Part shown: positions 1-10,850 of the stretch, one piece after another | Layout: every line of letters begins with the position of its first letter | How positions within the stretch are numbered: position 1 is the first letter of the stretch | NCBI RefSeq assembly: GCF_037325665.1 | Contig: NC_090254.1 | Location: 39,485,372 to 39,549,371 of the forward strand | DNA length: 64,000 nt | From: Littorina saxatilis | Lineage: Eukaryota; Mollusca; Gastropoda; Littorinimorpha; Littorinidae | Direction: 5' to 3' | Notes under the pieces: generated by a model | The model's input: only the letters and a program-made list of their open reading frames with translations | Database searches by the model: none | What the model was told of the DNA's origin: nothing | Translations under genes and position numbers: made by a program

Positions 1-163
1 GCAGCGCAGCGCAACCGCTACAGCGCTGAACAGGCTCGTCACTTTCACTGCCTTTTGCACTAGCGGCGGACAATGGTCATTGTGAAAAAATGCAGTGCGT
101 TCAGTTTCATTCTGTGAGTTACACAGCTTGACTAAATGTAGTAATTTCGCCTTTCGCGACTTG
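1..163 (+). mobile_element. 0.9 kb palindrome-headed repeat (family R1), right end only
   Basis: The sequence matches the right end of the R1 copies at 17426 and 48077, read in the opposite orientation. It shares the GCTTGACTAAATGTAGTAAT block and the terminal CGCCTTTCGCGACTTG. The rest of the copy lies outside the window. R1 has no coding capacity that I can see and looks like a non-autonomous element. Confidence 0.6.
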
Positions 164-429
164 TTTTCAACTTTGCAGGATTTGCAGAGCGAGTTAACAC
201 CGACAGGATCAGCCTTCTATTTCCCCTGCTCACAGTGGTCTTCGTTTTATCGAAAAGTTTTTGTTGATCATTATTTTGTTTGCAGGGAGGGAGGATGCCT
301 GTAAGCAAACACTTGGTACGACTAGCATTATTCTAATTGTTATATCATAGATGGTGCGCTTTTGCAGACAGTAATGTTTCTGTTTGTACAGTACCTGTAA
401 CTGTGTTCTTAAGAACAACAAAAAGGTCC

Positions 430-545
430 TGAAAAGTATTTCTGTTTTTGCGTGTGTGTTTGTGTGTGTGTGTGTGAATGTGTGTGTGTTTGTGGGGGGG
501 TGTTTTATGTGTGTGTGTGTGTTTTGTGTGTGTGATTGTGTGTGT

Positions 546-594
<49 letters not shown>

Positions 595-659
595 ATGCGC
601 TGTGTGTGTGTGTTTGTGTGTATATGTTAGTGTTTGTGTGTGTGTGAGTGTGTGTACGC

Positions 660-708
<49 letters not shown>

Positions 709-780
709 GTATGTGTGTGTGTATGTGTGTGTGTATGTGTGTTTACATGCGCGGTGTGTGCGTGCGTGCGATTGTGCGTC
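430..780. repeat. (GT)n tract with an embedded (CG)n run
   Basis: This is an impure GT tract of about 350 bp, interrupted near 657-675 by a run of alternating C and G, which is a classic Z-DNA-prone sequence. All open frames here (Cys-Val or Thr-His repeats) are artefacts of the dinucleotide. Confidence 0.9.
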
Positions 781-1027
781 TTTTTTTTAAACACTTCCTT
801 TTGCAAAGTGAAGGCAGTCCTCCTGCACGGTAGCATTAATTGTAACACAGAATATTAACGGTATAACTTTGGAAGTGATCTGAGGGCTTTTTAGCTTAGG
901 TAGTATCCCTTTAAACTACGCCGACGACTGACCTCGTACGGCCACCCTTAGTACACGTGTACAGCCTCTCCCATTGAAGGACTGAACTGGCCCCTCTTAA
1001 ATTGAAGCATGCAGTTAACCTGTGCCA

Positions 1028-1310
1028 AAGTGATGGTCTGTGGAACAGTGATACCCCCTTGTGAGACCCCCAAAACTCTGCCAAACTGATGGTCTGTGGA
1101 ACAGTGATACCCCCTTGTGAGACCCCCAAAACTCTGCCAAACTGATGGTCTGTGGAACAATGGTACCCCCTTGTAAGACCCCCAAAACTCTGCCAAACTG
1201 ATGGTCTGTGGAACAATGGTACCCCCTTGTGAGACCCCCAAAACTCTGCCAAACTGATGGTCTGTGGAACAGTGATACCCCCTTGTAAGACCTCCAAAAC
1301 TCTCAGAACA
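1028..1310. repeat. 56-bp minisatellite, about 5 copies
   Basis: The phrase GATGGTCTGTGGAACA recurs at about 1032, 1088, 1144, 1200 and 1256, a 55-56 bp period. Units differ by a few substitutions (GTGATACC versus ATGGTACC). The two long minus-strand open frames over it are repeat translations, not genes. Confidence 0.9.
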
Positions 1311-1320
1311 TCTGGTCTTA

Positions 1321-1463
1321 CAAAGGAGGTAGTCTTGAAATGGAAGTACATTTTCAGAGGTTGAGAACAGAAAAGACAACAAAAGCAAGTTCTTAAATTG
1401 GGGAGAGGTGGGGGGGAGCGGGATAGTGGTGTCTTCAAAATGGAGTTCCACTGTACAGTACCC
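1321..1463 (+). repeat. Dispersed repeat R6 (GTCTTAAA-type)
   Basis: The block has spaced GTCTTGAAAT, TTCTTAAATT and GTCTTCAAAAT phrases and ends GTTCCACTGTACAGTA. Related blocks lie at 9650-9780, 34735-35185 and, inverted, 19745-19885. No coding signal is visible. Confidence 0.45.
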
Positions 1464-1634
1464 AAACAATTTAGCCTGATTTATTGTGTACCTTGGGGTA
1501 GACAATCTCTCGATGTTACTGTATTCTGAGTAGCCGGGTTCACCCTCAGTTGGATCGAGTAGCCCACTGAAGAGTGTGTATATTGACCCGCTTGCGTCAC
1601 TTTAGCAATACTTGGGTACAACTACCACTTCTAA

Positions 1635-1984
1635 GCATATAACTACGTCATGTCCCACCTAGCATATAACTACGTCATGTCCCACCTAGCATATAACTAC
1701 GTCATGTCCCACCTAGCATATAACTACGTCATGTCCCACCTAGCATATAACTACGTCATGTCCCACCTAGCATATAACTACGTCATGTCCCACCTAGCAT
1801 ATAACTACGTCATGTCCCACCTAGCATATAACTACGTCATGTCCCACCTAGCATATAACTACGTCATGTCCCACCTAGCATATAACTACGTCATGTCCCA
1901 CCTAGCATATAACTACGTCATGTCCCACCTAGCATATAACTACGTCATGTCCCCCCTAGCATATCACCACGTCATGTCCCAAAT
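1635..1984. repeat. 27-bp minisatellite, 13 copies
   Basis: The unit contains AGCATATAACTACGTCATGT followed by CCCACCT, and it is almost perfectly repeated. Each unit carries TACGTCA, which resembles a CRE/ATF half-site. One single copy of the unit with the same flank (GGACAGAAAAACAAAGTTAG) occurs inverted at 37140-37205, which suggests the array expanded from one copy inside a dispersed element. Confidence 0.95.
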
Positions 1985-2141
1985 AGACTCTAGTTCTGGG
2001 GACAGAAAAACAAAGTTAGCATAGCTCCCACTACAATCCTCCTGACCGCCTCGGGTATAGCATTGTCTCAAAACGAAAGTGATAAGAGTTGTCCGTGCCT
2101 GACATAGCCCGCGGCGCTGTCGGCGGGTAGTTACGGTTGTT

Positions 2142-2351
2142 TTGTTTACGTCCAAATTGGTTGAACGAGAGAAGAAGATTAGTGGTGGAGGGAAACGTTA
2201 CTGTGTCTGCTGTTCAAACTACGCGGGTAAAGACGTTGAACGGCGGATTGTCATGCGGTTCCATTTTGCAAACACAAACCGGATATACCTGCCGTTCCAG
2301 GGGCGCAACTCTGTCCGACTATCGCGTTATAGTTACAAGACAGTGTTATAA
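2142..2351 (+). pseudogene. THAP-like zinc-finger remnant
   Basis: The frame reads GGGKRYCVCCSNYAGKDVER and then a His/Phe/Arg-rich stretch. The C-x2-C-S-N-Y core resembles the start of THAP-type C2CH fingers, where a C-x(2-4)-C pair is followed by a basic FpFP-like segment. There is no ATG in frame at the expected place, the later Cys and His are not evident, and an 8-bp minisatellite follows directly. I read it as a decayed first exon. It could also be a chance resemblance. Confidence 0.3.
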
Positions 2352-2375
2352 TCTAAGGTGCTTTAAAGGCACAGT

Positions 2376-2480
2376 GCAGCTCACAGCTCACAGCTCACAG
2401 CTCACAGCTCACAGCTCACAGCTCCCAGCTCACAGCTCCCAGCTCACAGCTTACAGCTCACAGCTCACAGCTCACAGCCT
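2376..2480. repeat. 8-bp tandem repeat (ACAGCTCA)n
   Basis: About 13 copies of ACAGCTCA, with CCAGCTCA and TTACAGCTCA variants. Confidence 0.9.
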
Positions 2481-3112
2481 TCGTTTTGCGTTTTTGTTGC
2501 AGCTGAGTGCATTTACAGTTCAAACATCCTCCTATGGTAGTAAAACAAACCCAAAACTACCCAAAGACGACATCTGTGAAGCTCGACAGTTTCTTGTTTA
2601 CGCGAGTGCATAAATTAAACTAGTTATTACGTGGTGTTTGGTCGGAGTTCGATTCAACTGAGTGATTCCGGCTTCCATTTTGTTTTACACAAACTCATGA
2701 TGACGTCTGACATAGTTTGCTTTGTGACGTGTCTTTTTTTGCATGATGTGGTGATCTACCTGATCTAAATTTAGATCCAAAAATAGGTCAAGACCAGCCG
2801 GGTCCGAGTACGAAATTAATTCGTAAAAAAATCGCAGTTCTTGACTCTTTGGGTGCAAGTCAATGAAACTTGGTAGTTCTTCTAACGGATAGCTGCCTGA
2901 GGTATGACTAAAAGCCCCAGGGGCTCCGTGCACCTGGATTTGACAAGTTCAGTACCTTTAAGGTTTGCACTATGACTTTCCTAGCATGCACGCCTGACCT
3001 CTGCCATTACAGTCTTCCCTTTTACATCACTGATAATAACCAAAGGCACAAGGCCTCGAACAGCGACAAGCCACGCCACAAAGATAACAGAGAAACCTGG
3101 GACGCGTTTGCT

Positions 3113-3800
3113 GGTCTAGCGCATCACAAAAAGAACAGTTTGTTGATCTTTATATCTGGAATTATCTGGGGGTTATCTATCCCTAGCGGATTTTGACTTT
3201 GTTCAGTTATTCTGCAGAAAAACAGAAATGCTGCAGAAAAAAAACGGGAGACGGATACAAACGCTATTTTACAAGAACGTTGGTTTTTCTGCAGAAAAAC
3301 TGTCACAGATTATTCCGAAGAAAAAGTAAATCGCAATAATGCCGCAGAAAAACATGTACACATTATGCTGCAGAAAAACTGCTTTGCTGCAGAAAAAAAC
3401 CGATGCTTCGGTGGATGATGACATTATTCAGAAATGCTTAAGAAAAAGCTTTTTTTCTGCAGCATTTCTGTTTTTTTTCTGCAGAATAACTAAATAAAGT
3501 CATAAACTGCTAAGGATAGTTATCTGCCGACACATAAGTTTGGCATGCGTCATAGAAACAAGTTGGAACTCAGTTTGTTAATCTCTCTATCTTGAATTAG
3601 CCGGGGATTCTCTCGTAAAAAAAAAAACTTGGCTTGCGTCACAGAAAGAACTAGGAACTCATTTTTGTTGATCTAGGTAACACGCGAACGAACTCTGCAT
3701 TCCCCCAGATACACAGTTGGGTTCGCGCAACAGAAAGACCTACGAACACAGTCTGTTGATCTTGATATCGGGACGCACAGTGTGTGTTCCCTTCACAGAA
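3113..3800 (+). promoter_or_regulatory. Diverged tandem units upstream of the lipocalin gene
   Basis: Four to five diverged units of roughly 90 bp precede the lipocalin ATG. Each has a GCGCAACAGAAAGA-like core (near 3118, 3548, 3636, 3726) followed by AACTCAGTTTGTTGATCTTT-like sequence. A fifth core (TTCACAGAAACATG, 3791) overlaps the start codon. A foldback element (3177-3520) interrupts the first unit. Position suggests a repeated promoter or 5' UTR segment; that role is inferred only. Confidence 0.45.
3177..3520. mobile_element. Foldback element built of CTGCAGAAAAA words
   Basis: The outer arms CTATCCCTAG...AGTTATTCTGCAG and CTGCAGAATAACT...CTAAGGATAG are inverted copies. The interior holds about ten scattered copies of CTGCAGAAAAA or its complement in both orientations. 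No coding frame is present. I could not fix a target-site duplication. Confidence 0.6.
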
Positions 3801-3802
3801 AC

Positions 3803-4480
3803 ATGTCTCTCGTTCACGGAACAATAATCTGCATTTTTCTCTTTTGCTGCTTCGTGGGACAAGTGTGTCCTCAGATTTCTTCGCCCGGATGTCCTCTGCC
3901 GGTGAAAGTGCAGCATCACTTCAGTATTGAACGGGTGAGGAAGGTAGTTCATTTCTGTCAGGTGCATTATTCGTTTACATGTATTATGTGTTGTGTTGTG
4001 TTGTGTTGTATTGTCTTGTGTTGTATTCAGGGCTCCCCACGGATACCACCCCCCCCCCCACACACACACACACACCTAGAGGCCGGGTCCTGGGACCCCG
4101 TCAGCGGAGTCGTCGCAGTCTCTGAATTTCTAGTACGTGTTGTCGGCTTCGAAAAGTGCATATTATCATATAGCCCTGGTAATGTATTTTATTGTCTTGT
4201 ATTGTTTTATGGTGTGTTGTGTTCTGATATTAACTCATCTGGTCTTGTCTTATCTGGTCTTGTCTTGTCTTGTCTTGTTTTGTTCGTACTGTATTGTACT
4301 GTAATTCTTGCTACTTTGTTCATTTTTTTTGTGTGTGCTCCAACGCCAGTACCTAGGACGATGGAACGAATTGATGTGGGTTGCCCCGGAGGACGAGAAG
4401 GATTATGATGCTGCAGACTACTTCTGGTTGCTTGGCAACATGACGCATCATGGCACCATCCCTATTGGTTCCAGCGGCAG
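3803..4480 (+). CDS. Lipocalin (apolipoprotein D-like), first two exons
   Basis: Exon 1 is 3803-3934 (44 codons, phase 0, donor GTGAGG). Exon 2 is 4350-4480 (acceptor CGCCAG, donor GTACGA, ending phase 2). The product starts with a signal peptide, MSLVHGTIICIFLFCCFVGQ, then has ...GCPLPVKVQHHFSIER joined to YLGRWNELMWVAP. The G-x-W of the first lipocalin conserved region sits exactly where apolipoprotein D-type proteins have CP-x-P-x-V...F-x-x-x-x-Y-x-G-x-W. An N-glycosylation site, NMT, follows. Lipocalins are secreted carriers of small hydrophobic molecules, usually 170-200 aa; only about 88 residues are found here. I see no later exon downstream, so the gene either continues past large introns or the gap (6464-6663), or is a broken copy. 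The end of exon 2 is tandemly copied downstream. Confidence 0.65.
3983..4300 (+). repeat. TTGTG/TTGTC pentamer tracts in lipocalin intron 1
   Basis: Intron 1 carries a TGTTGTGTTG run (3983-4030) and a TTGTC run (4248-4280), with a short CA tract between. They resemble the ATTGT tract before exon 2 of the gene at 37685. Confidence 0.7.
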
Positions 4481-4820
4481 GTACGATTTTGGAAATTTTC
4501 ATTAGTAGCTTGGCAACATGATACATCACGGCACGATCCCTGTTGGTTCCAGCGGCAGGTACGATTTTGGACATTTTCATTGGTAGCTTGGCAACATGAT
4601 ACATCACGGCACGATCCCTGTTGGTTCCAGCGGCAGGTACGATTTTGGACATTTTCATTGGTAGCTTGGCAACATGATACATCACGGCACGATCCCTGTT
4701 GGTTCCAGCGGCAGGTACGATTTTGGACATTTTCATTGGTAGCTTGGCAACATGATACATCACGGCACAATCCCTGTTGGTTCCAGCGGCAGGTACCATT
4801 TTGGACATTTGCTAAGATAT
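4431..4820 (+). repeat. 78-bp tandem duplication of an exon end plus its splice donor, 5 copies
   Basis: CTTGGCAACATG occurs at 4431 (in exon 2), 4509, 4587, 4665 and 4743, exactly 78 bp apart. Every unit contains the last 50 bases of exon 2, the CAG/GTACGA donor and about 28 intron bases. The period is 26 codons, but each unit has an in-frame stop after the donor, so the copies do not simply lengthen the protein. Later copies share changes absent from the exonic one (ATACATCACGG versus ACGCATCATGG). Confidence 0.95.
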
Positions 4821-4929
4821 CGGTTTTGTTTGATGTTGTTGATCTTATTGGATGGATTTTATTGCATTGAATCACCTTGCTTGAAATATATTCTTTGATC
4901 AAACAGAGACATTATTCCTTTTAAAATGC

Positions 4930-5136
<207 letters not shown>

Positions 5137-5159
5137 GAATTGAATTGCATTGCATTGAA

Positions 5160-5579
5160 TTGAAATTTATTTTACGAGGGTGACAGAATTAGCAATGTAT
5201 GCATGCTTGTTTTCATCCGGCCCTCGCCCATTGAGGGGTAACAAACAAGAAGAAATAAAAGATATAGTACAAATGACATATTTACCATAATTAACATGTC
5301 AAGCAACCAATAAGACATTTTTAAGATGCATTGTGATTTTTTAGCAATGCTTGAAAATTATATATAACAGAGAAATATGTGTTTGTATAAAAATAAAAAA
5401 TAAAAAAATCCTTCATGAATTATAATTATATAATCATGTTTTTCAATATAATCAGAGAGTACAGTTATATTTTGCCAGCTGCTTGATAATATTTCTTATA
5501 AGTTTTGTAAAAGAAACAGCATGTATATAATATTCCTTGAATGATGTTTCATGAATTCGTAATTTAATTATATTTGGAA

Positions 5580-5580
<1 letters not shown>
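5160..5580. other. AT-rich sequence without recognisable feature
   Basis: Low-GC sequence between two GA tracts. TTGAATTGAATTGCATTGCATTG near the left edge is a short simple repeat. I see no exon or RNA signal. Confidence 0.5.
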
Positions 5581-5700
<120 letters not shown>

Positions 5701-5829
5701 TGTTCTCAAGAAAGATGGTTGAATGAACGGATCAGTCCACGTTTGTGTATTTGTAACTGTGTGCTGTTTCTTTTTTTCTCTTTTATTTTATTTTTGTAAT
5801 TTGTTTTTGGTCTGTGTCTTTCTTTTGTT

Positions 5830-6463
5830 ACATTTAGTCAAGTTTTGACTAAATGTTTTAACATAGAGGGGGAATCGAGACGAGGGTCGTGGTGTATGTG
5901 TGTGTGTGTGTGTGTCTGTCTGTGCGTGTGTGTGTGTGTAGAGCGATTCAGACCAAACTACTAGACCGATCTTTATGAAATTTTACATGAGAGTTCCTGG
6001 GAATGATATCCCCGGACGTTTTTTCTTTTTTCCGATAAATACCTTTGATGACGTCATATCCGGCTTTTTGTAAAAGTTGAGGAGGCACTGTCACACCCTC
6101 ATTTTTCATTCAAATTGATTGAAATTTTGGCCAAGCAATCTTCGACAAAGGCCGGACTTCGGTATTGCATTTCAGCTTGGTGGCTTAAAAATTAATTAAT
6201 GACTTTGGTCATTAAAAATCTGAAAATTGTAAAAAAAAAATTAAAAAAATTATAAAACGATCCAAATTTACGTTCATCTTATTCTTCATCATTTTTTAAT
6301 TCCAAAAACATATAAATATGTTATATTTGGATTAAAACAAGCTCTGAAAATTAAATATATAAAAATTATGATCAAAATTAAATTTTTGAAATCAACTTAA
6401 AAACACTTTCATCTTATTCCTTGTCGGTTCCTGATTCCAAAAACATATAGATATGATATGTTT
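5830..6463 (+). mobile_element. R1 repeat copy, running into the assembly gap
   Basis: It starts with the perfect hairpin ACATTTAGTCAA-GTT-TTGACTAAATGT, followed by the GGGGGAATCGAGACGAGGGT block, a short GT tract, and AGAGCGATTCAGACCAAACT. The AT-rich middle runs into the Ns at 6464, so the right end is unseen. Confidence 0.85.
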
Positions 6464-6663
6464 NNNNNNNNNNNNNNNNNNNNNNNNNNNNNNNNNNNNN
6501 NNNNNNNNNNNNNNNNNNNNNNNNNNNNNNNNNNNNNNNNNNNNNNNNNNNNNNNNNNNNNNNNNNNNNNNNNNNNNNNNNNNNNNNNNNNNNNNNNNNN
6601 NNNNNNNNNNNNNNNNNNNNNNNNNNNNNNNNNNNNNNNNNNNNNNNNNNNNNNNNNNNNNNN
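6464..6663. other. Assembly gap (200 N)
   Basis: Exactly 200 Ns, probably a default-size scaffold gap. Open frames reported across it are meaningless. Confidence 0.99.
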
Positions 6664-6924
6664 AACGATCATATCTTGTGATATCTTCCCTCTGAGAAAA
6701 AAAAACTACTATTCAAAAATGTACTTTTACATACTTTTTTGTTAACTTAGGCTTTTGAAGATCCACATCCAATCCTGCCACAATGTAGGCACAATCATAG
6801 GCTAAATTTGTCAGGGTTATTTACCATCGAACTGTCCTCAACATTCTATGCTGACACACACACATGCACACACACACTGGCACAGACACATAACTTGACT
6901 TCACTTAGGAAGGTTATGTGATGC

Positions 6925-7240
6925 TTAAATCATTTGTCTTGCCACTAGTTCATCACAAGTAACCACTGTGTTTATTGCTGGTATGTGCTTAAATGGAGGG
7001 ATAGTCTTATCCCATGGTAAAACATTTTTTTTTTTAAAAAGCCTGGCAGGTGATGTGAGATGTGAGCCAAACTGTGTTCACGAAAAGCAGCCGGCCTTTA
7101 ATAACACAAAGCTGCCTCTGTACACAATTCTGCTTTTACACATGCTATCCCTTAACTTGGATTCATACCAAAAATCAAGCCTGGTTTCATAGGAAACAGT
7201 CAGAATGTTGATTCAGCATTTAGAATGATAATCTTATTTC
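6925..7240 (+). repeat. Dispersed repeat R5 copy
   Basis: It contains GTGTTTATTGCTGGTATGTG, GGAGGGATAGTCTTATCCCA, AAAGCCTGGCAGG and TTAACTTGGATTCATACCAA. The same ordered phrases recur at 8780-9085 and 12540-12960 and, inverted, at 11330-11560 and 11800-12075. Copies are well diverged, so the family is old. Confidence 0.6.
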
Positions 7241-7334
7241 ATGTACACGCCTTGGCAAATCTGACAATTAAGTAAGCAGAAGTTTTCTTCACGGGACGGA
7301 TTTGCTCATTTTATTATGTAGCAATGCACTTCAC

Positions 7335-8404
7335 TTGGTCACATACACCCCCCCCCCCCCCTCTGTGCACAGTGATAGTTTTAAACAAGGAATTCTGTAA
7401 ACACAGGGGTGGTCAAATACACCCCCCCCCCCCTTCCCTCTGTGCACAGTGATAGTTTTAAACAAGGAATTCTGTAAACACAGGGGTGGTCAAATACACC
7501 CCCCCCCCTTCCCTCTGTGCACAGTGATAGTTTTAAACAAGGAATTCTGTAAACACAGGGGTGGTCAAATACACCCCACCCCCCCCCCCCCCCCCTTCCC
7601 TCTGTGCACAGTGATAGTTTTAAACAAGGAATTCTGTAAACACAGGGGTGGTCAAATACACCCCCCCTTCCCTCTGTGCACAGTGATAGTTTCAAACAAG
7701 GAATTCTGTAAACACAGGGGTGGTCAAATACACACCCCCCCCCCCCCTTTCCCTCTGTGCACAGTGATAGTTTTAAACAAGGAATTCTGTAAACACAGGG
7801 GTGGTCAAATACACCCCCCCCCCCTTCCCTCTGTGCACAGTGATAGTTTTAAACAAGGAATTCTGCTGTAAACACAGGGGTGGTCAAATCCACCCCCCCC
7901 CCCCTTCTCTCTGTGCACAGTGATAGTTTTAAACAAGGAATTCTGTAAACACAGGGGTGGTCAAATACACCCCCCCCCCCCTTCCCTCTGTGAACAGTGA
8001 TAGTTTTAAACAAGGAATTCTGTAAACACAGGGGTGGTCAAATACACCCCCCCCCCCCTTCCCTCTGTGCACAGTGATAGTTTTAAACAAGGAATTCTGT
8101 AAACACAGGGGTGGTCAAATACACCCCCCCTTCTTCCCTCTGTGCACAATGATAGTTTTAAACAAGGAATTCTGTAAACACAGGGGTGGTCAAATACACC
8201 CCCCCTTCCCTCTGTGCACAGTGATAGTTTTAAACAAGGAATTCTGTAAACACAGGGGTGGTCAAATACACCCCCCCCCCCCCTTCCCTCTGTGCATAGT
8301 GATAGTTTTAAACAAGGAATTCTGTAAACACAGGGGTGGTCAAATACACCCCCCCCCTTCCCTCTGTGCACAGTGATAGTTTTAAACAAGGAATTCTGTA
8401 AACA
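7335..8404. repeat. About 72-bp minisatellite, about 15 copies, with variable poly-C runs
   Basis: Each unit reads CAGTGATAGTTTTAAACAAG, GAATTCTGTAAACACAGGGG, TGGTCAAATACA, a C-run of about 7 to 20, and TTCCCTCTGTGCA. Only the C-run length varies much, and the units are otherwise nearly identical. Both strands stay open (GRGG-rich and PPPF-rich frames) because the units lack stops; I do not regard these as genes. The unit includes CAGGGGTGG, the end of the adjacent element at 8405. Confidence 0.95.
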
Positions 8405-8775
8405 CAGGGGTGGGACTCTCTTGTGATGAAAAAGGAGGAAATCCCTTTTTTTCCAGGGGGTTCGGGGGCATGTTACCCCGAATTTTGGTTAAATGGTACA
8501 TTAAAATCTGTGCAATCTGACAAAAAAGACATTCTCCACACTCCCCAACCTCCCCCCCCCCCCCCCCCTCAAAATTACTATTAGTTATCAGGAGTTTTCA
8601 GTCAGCACAATTTAACTCTCAAGCCTCCAGTGTTCTGTTTCATCTCCACGTCACTCCAAATCATTCAGTCAACAAGTCATAGATATTGTAATGAAATGTG
8701 ACGCGGAAAAATAGATTACTCCAGCAGAATTCGTAAGTTGTGTCCGCGGAAATCCGCGGAAAAGTCCCACCCCTG
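8405..8775. mobile_element. Non-autonomous DNA element with CAGGGGTGGGACT termini
   Basis: It starts CAGGGGTGGGACT and ends AGTCCCACCCCTG, perfect 13-bp inverted termini, with GTCCGCGGAAATCCGCGGAA just inside the right end. AAACA flanks both sides directly (8400-8404 and 8776-8780), a 5-bp target duplication. It has no transposase frame. The terminal bases are hAT-like, but a 5-bp duplication is shorter than the usual 8. Confidence 0.7.
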
Positions 8776-8779
8776 AAAC

Positions 8780-9085
8780 AGCACTGCATGGTGCCTTTTC
8801 CAGAAATAAATTCATCAAAAAATGTCAACTCACAACAGCAAGAGTCAGTGTGTCGATTGTTCATATGTGACAAAGTTGAGGGATGAGCTTATCCTATCTT
8901 AAAGCCTGGCCAGAACTGAGACGGTGACGAGAAGTAGTGTGCCTATAATGACACAATGCTTTCTTCGTAACCAATTAGATTCAACATCTCAGATCTGGTC
9001 AGGCCTATACAAATGCCATCTCTCAACTTGGTCCATACAAAAATCATGAACCTGGCTTAATTCTGTACAGAGTGGGAATTTGTTT
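8780..9085 (+). repeat. Dispersed repeat R5 copies (two partial, opposite orientations)
   Basis: AAGTTGAGGGATGAGCTTAT then AAAGCCTGGCCAGAACTGAG is one piece. CATCTCAGATCTGGTCAGGC near 8985 is a second piece in reverse. No gene signal. Confidence 0.55.
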
Positions 9086-9129
9086 TTCTCTTTTTCGAAA
9101 TCCAAAATAAGCAAAATCAGGTCTTAAAA

Positions 9130-9640
9130 TCAATCAATCAATATGAGGTTTATATCGCGCGTATTCCGTGGGTACAGTTCTAAGAGCAGGGATTTATTTT
9201 ATCTTTTTATTTTATGCAATTTATATCGTGCACATATTCAAGGCGCAGGGATTTATTTATGCCGTGTGAGATGGATTTTTTTTTACACAATACATCACGC
9301 ATTCACATCGGCCAGAAGATCGCAGCCATTTCAGCGCATATCCTACTTTTCACGGCCTATTATTCCAAGTCACACGGGTATTTTGGTGGACATTTTTATC
9401 TATGCCTATACAATTTTGCCAGGAAAGACCCTTTTGTCAATCGTGAGATCTTTAACGTGCACACCCCAATGTAGTGTACATGAAGGGACCTCGGTTTTTC
9501 GTCTCATCCGAAAGACTAGCACTTGAACCCACCACCTAGGTTAGGGAAGGTGGGAGAAAATTGCTAACGCCCTGACCCAGGGTCGAACTCGCAACCTCTC
9601 GCTTCCGAGCGCAATTGCGTTACCACTCGGCCACCCAGTC
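9130..9640 (-). mobile_element. tRNA-derived SINE (family R2), near full length
   Basis: On the minus strand the head (9640 downward) reads TGGCCGAGTGGTAACGCAAT, then GGTTGCGAGTTCGACCCTGG, which match A-box and B-box promoter elements of tRNA-Ser/Leu type. The body follows, and the tail at 9131 is a short ATTGATTGATT repeat. Its tail end includes the GGAATACGCGCGATATAA phrase shared by copies at 29078, 44595 and 54378. It lacks a proper tRNA cloverleaf and is not a functional tRNA gene. Confidence 0.8.
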
Positions 9641-9649
9641 CAAGTCCAA

Positions 9650-9780
9650 ATGGAGCAAGTCTTAAAATGGGAGTGAATTTACAGATGTTATGAACAAGAA
9701 GTCTGCGAAAACAGGGTCATTAATAGGAAGGAGTCTTAGATTGGGGTGTCTTAAAAGGGGCAGGGGTGGAGGCCACTGTA
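9650..9780 (+). repeat. Dispersed repeat R6 copy
   Basis: GTCTTAAAATGGGAGTGAAT, GAGTCTTAGATTGGGGTGTC and a final GGAGGCCACTGTA match the R6 pattern. Confidence 0.5.
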
Positions 9781-10135
9781 ATGACCATGAAATAATCAAA
9801 ATAATACTATCAGTCATCTTATTCTCTACCAAATTTCTAGAGGTCAAGACAATGATACAGATTATTTACTTGTGTCACTGTTAGTGTCATTCTATGAATA
9901 ACAGACCGATAGAAAGAGAGCTCTGTGTCTTGTACCTGGGTTCGTGCTCAGTTGCTTGAAAATTGACTTGTCAGAGGTTCTTCTTCAGCCTTACACCAGC
10001 CTACAGCGGTAGCTTCTACTTCACCAAACTTTGTTCTGAAACAAAACAAATAAAACACATCTTCAGGGTCAAGCATATGTATCAAATCATGATCACACAA
10101 TTAAACCTTCTTCTTTGGTCAGTACTATTGAAGAT

Positions 10136-10413
10136 TTGTTAATTGTTTCTTGTTCACAAAAGCACTAATCAAAAAATTGCTCCAGGGGCTTGCAACGCAG
10201 TACAATATATTACCTTACTGGGAGAATGCAAGTTTCCAGTACAAAGGACTTAACATTTCTTACATACTGCTTGACTAAAATCTTTACAAACATTGACTAT
10301 ATTCTATACAAGAAACACTTAACAAGGGTAAAAGGAGAAACAGAATCCGTTAGTCGCCTCTTACGACATGCTGGGGGGCATCGGGTAAATTCTTCCCCCT
10401 AACCCGCGGGGGG
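10136..10413 (-). mobile_element. SINE-like repeat R3, 3'-end-lacking copy
   Basis: It matches 61930-62237: GTTTCTTGTTCACAAAAGCA, GCAAGTTTCCAGTACAAAGG, GTCGCCTCTTACGACATGCT and the final CCCGCGGGGGG. The CACCAAATAAAG tail segment seen at 61853 is missing. Confidence 0.65.
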
Positions 10414-10831
10414 TTGTACAAGATAATGAAATAGAGTGAATTTTGAAGTGCATTCATAATTAAAGCCCAATCATGTGGTTTAACCTACCTAGTCTTGAAA
10501 AGCCTGTCCGAGGAAACAGATCAAGCACCCTTCCGCAGACCTTCCTGACGGAAGAGTCTTGGTTGTAACCGCTCACTTTCTAAAGTAGTCCATAAGCAGT
10601 TCCATGTGCCTATGTTATCACTGTAACCAGCTCCTTTGTGTACCTGTGATCTGGATGAGCTGCAACACATAAAACTTTCATATGAACACTATGTCAAGTA
10701 TACCAGTTAGCATCCATCAAACACTGACTGACTGAGGAGCATCACAAGATCTGTTCTAAGGAGGTAACAACTATTGTCACAAAGTGTTTATGATACAGCT
10801 GCAGGCACATGGCACTGAGTGGTCAATTGGT

Positions 10832-10850
10832 GAGGGGGGGGGGGGGGGGG
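10832..10850 (+). repeat. Poly-G run
   Basis: A run of about 18 G within non-coding sequence of the candidate minus transcript. Confidence 0.8.

Noticed and set aside
1635-1984. CRISPR-like regular repeat array
   Set aside because: Units are head-to-tail without unique spacers, in a eukaryotic genome.
7381-8389. Long overlapping open frames on both strands with repeated 24-residue units
   Set aside because: They are translations of a 72-bp minisatellite whose C-run length changes the frame from unit to unit; no splice or start context.
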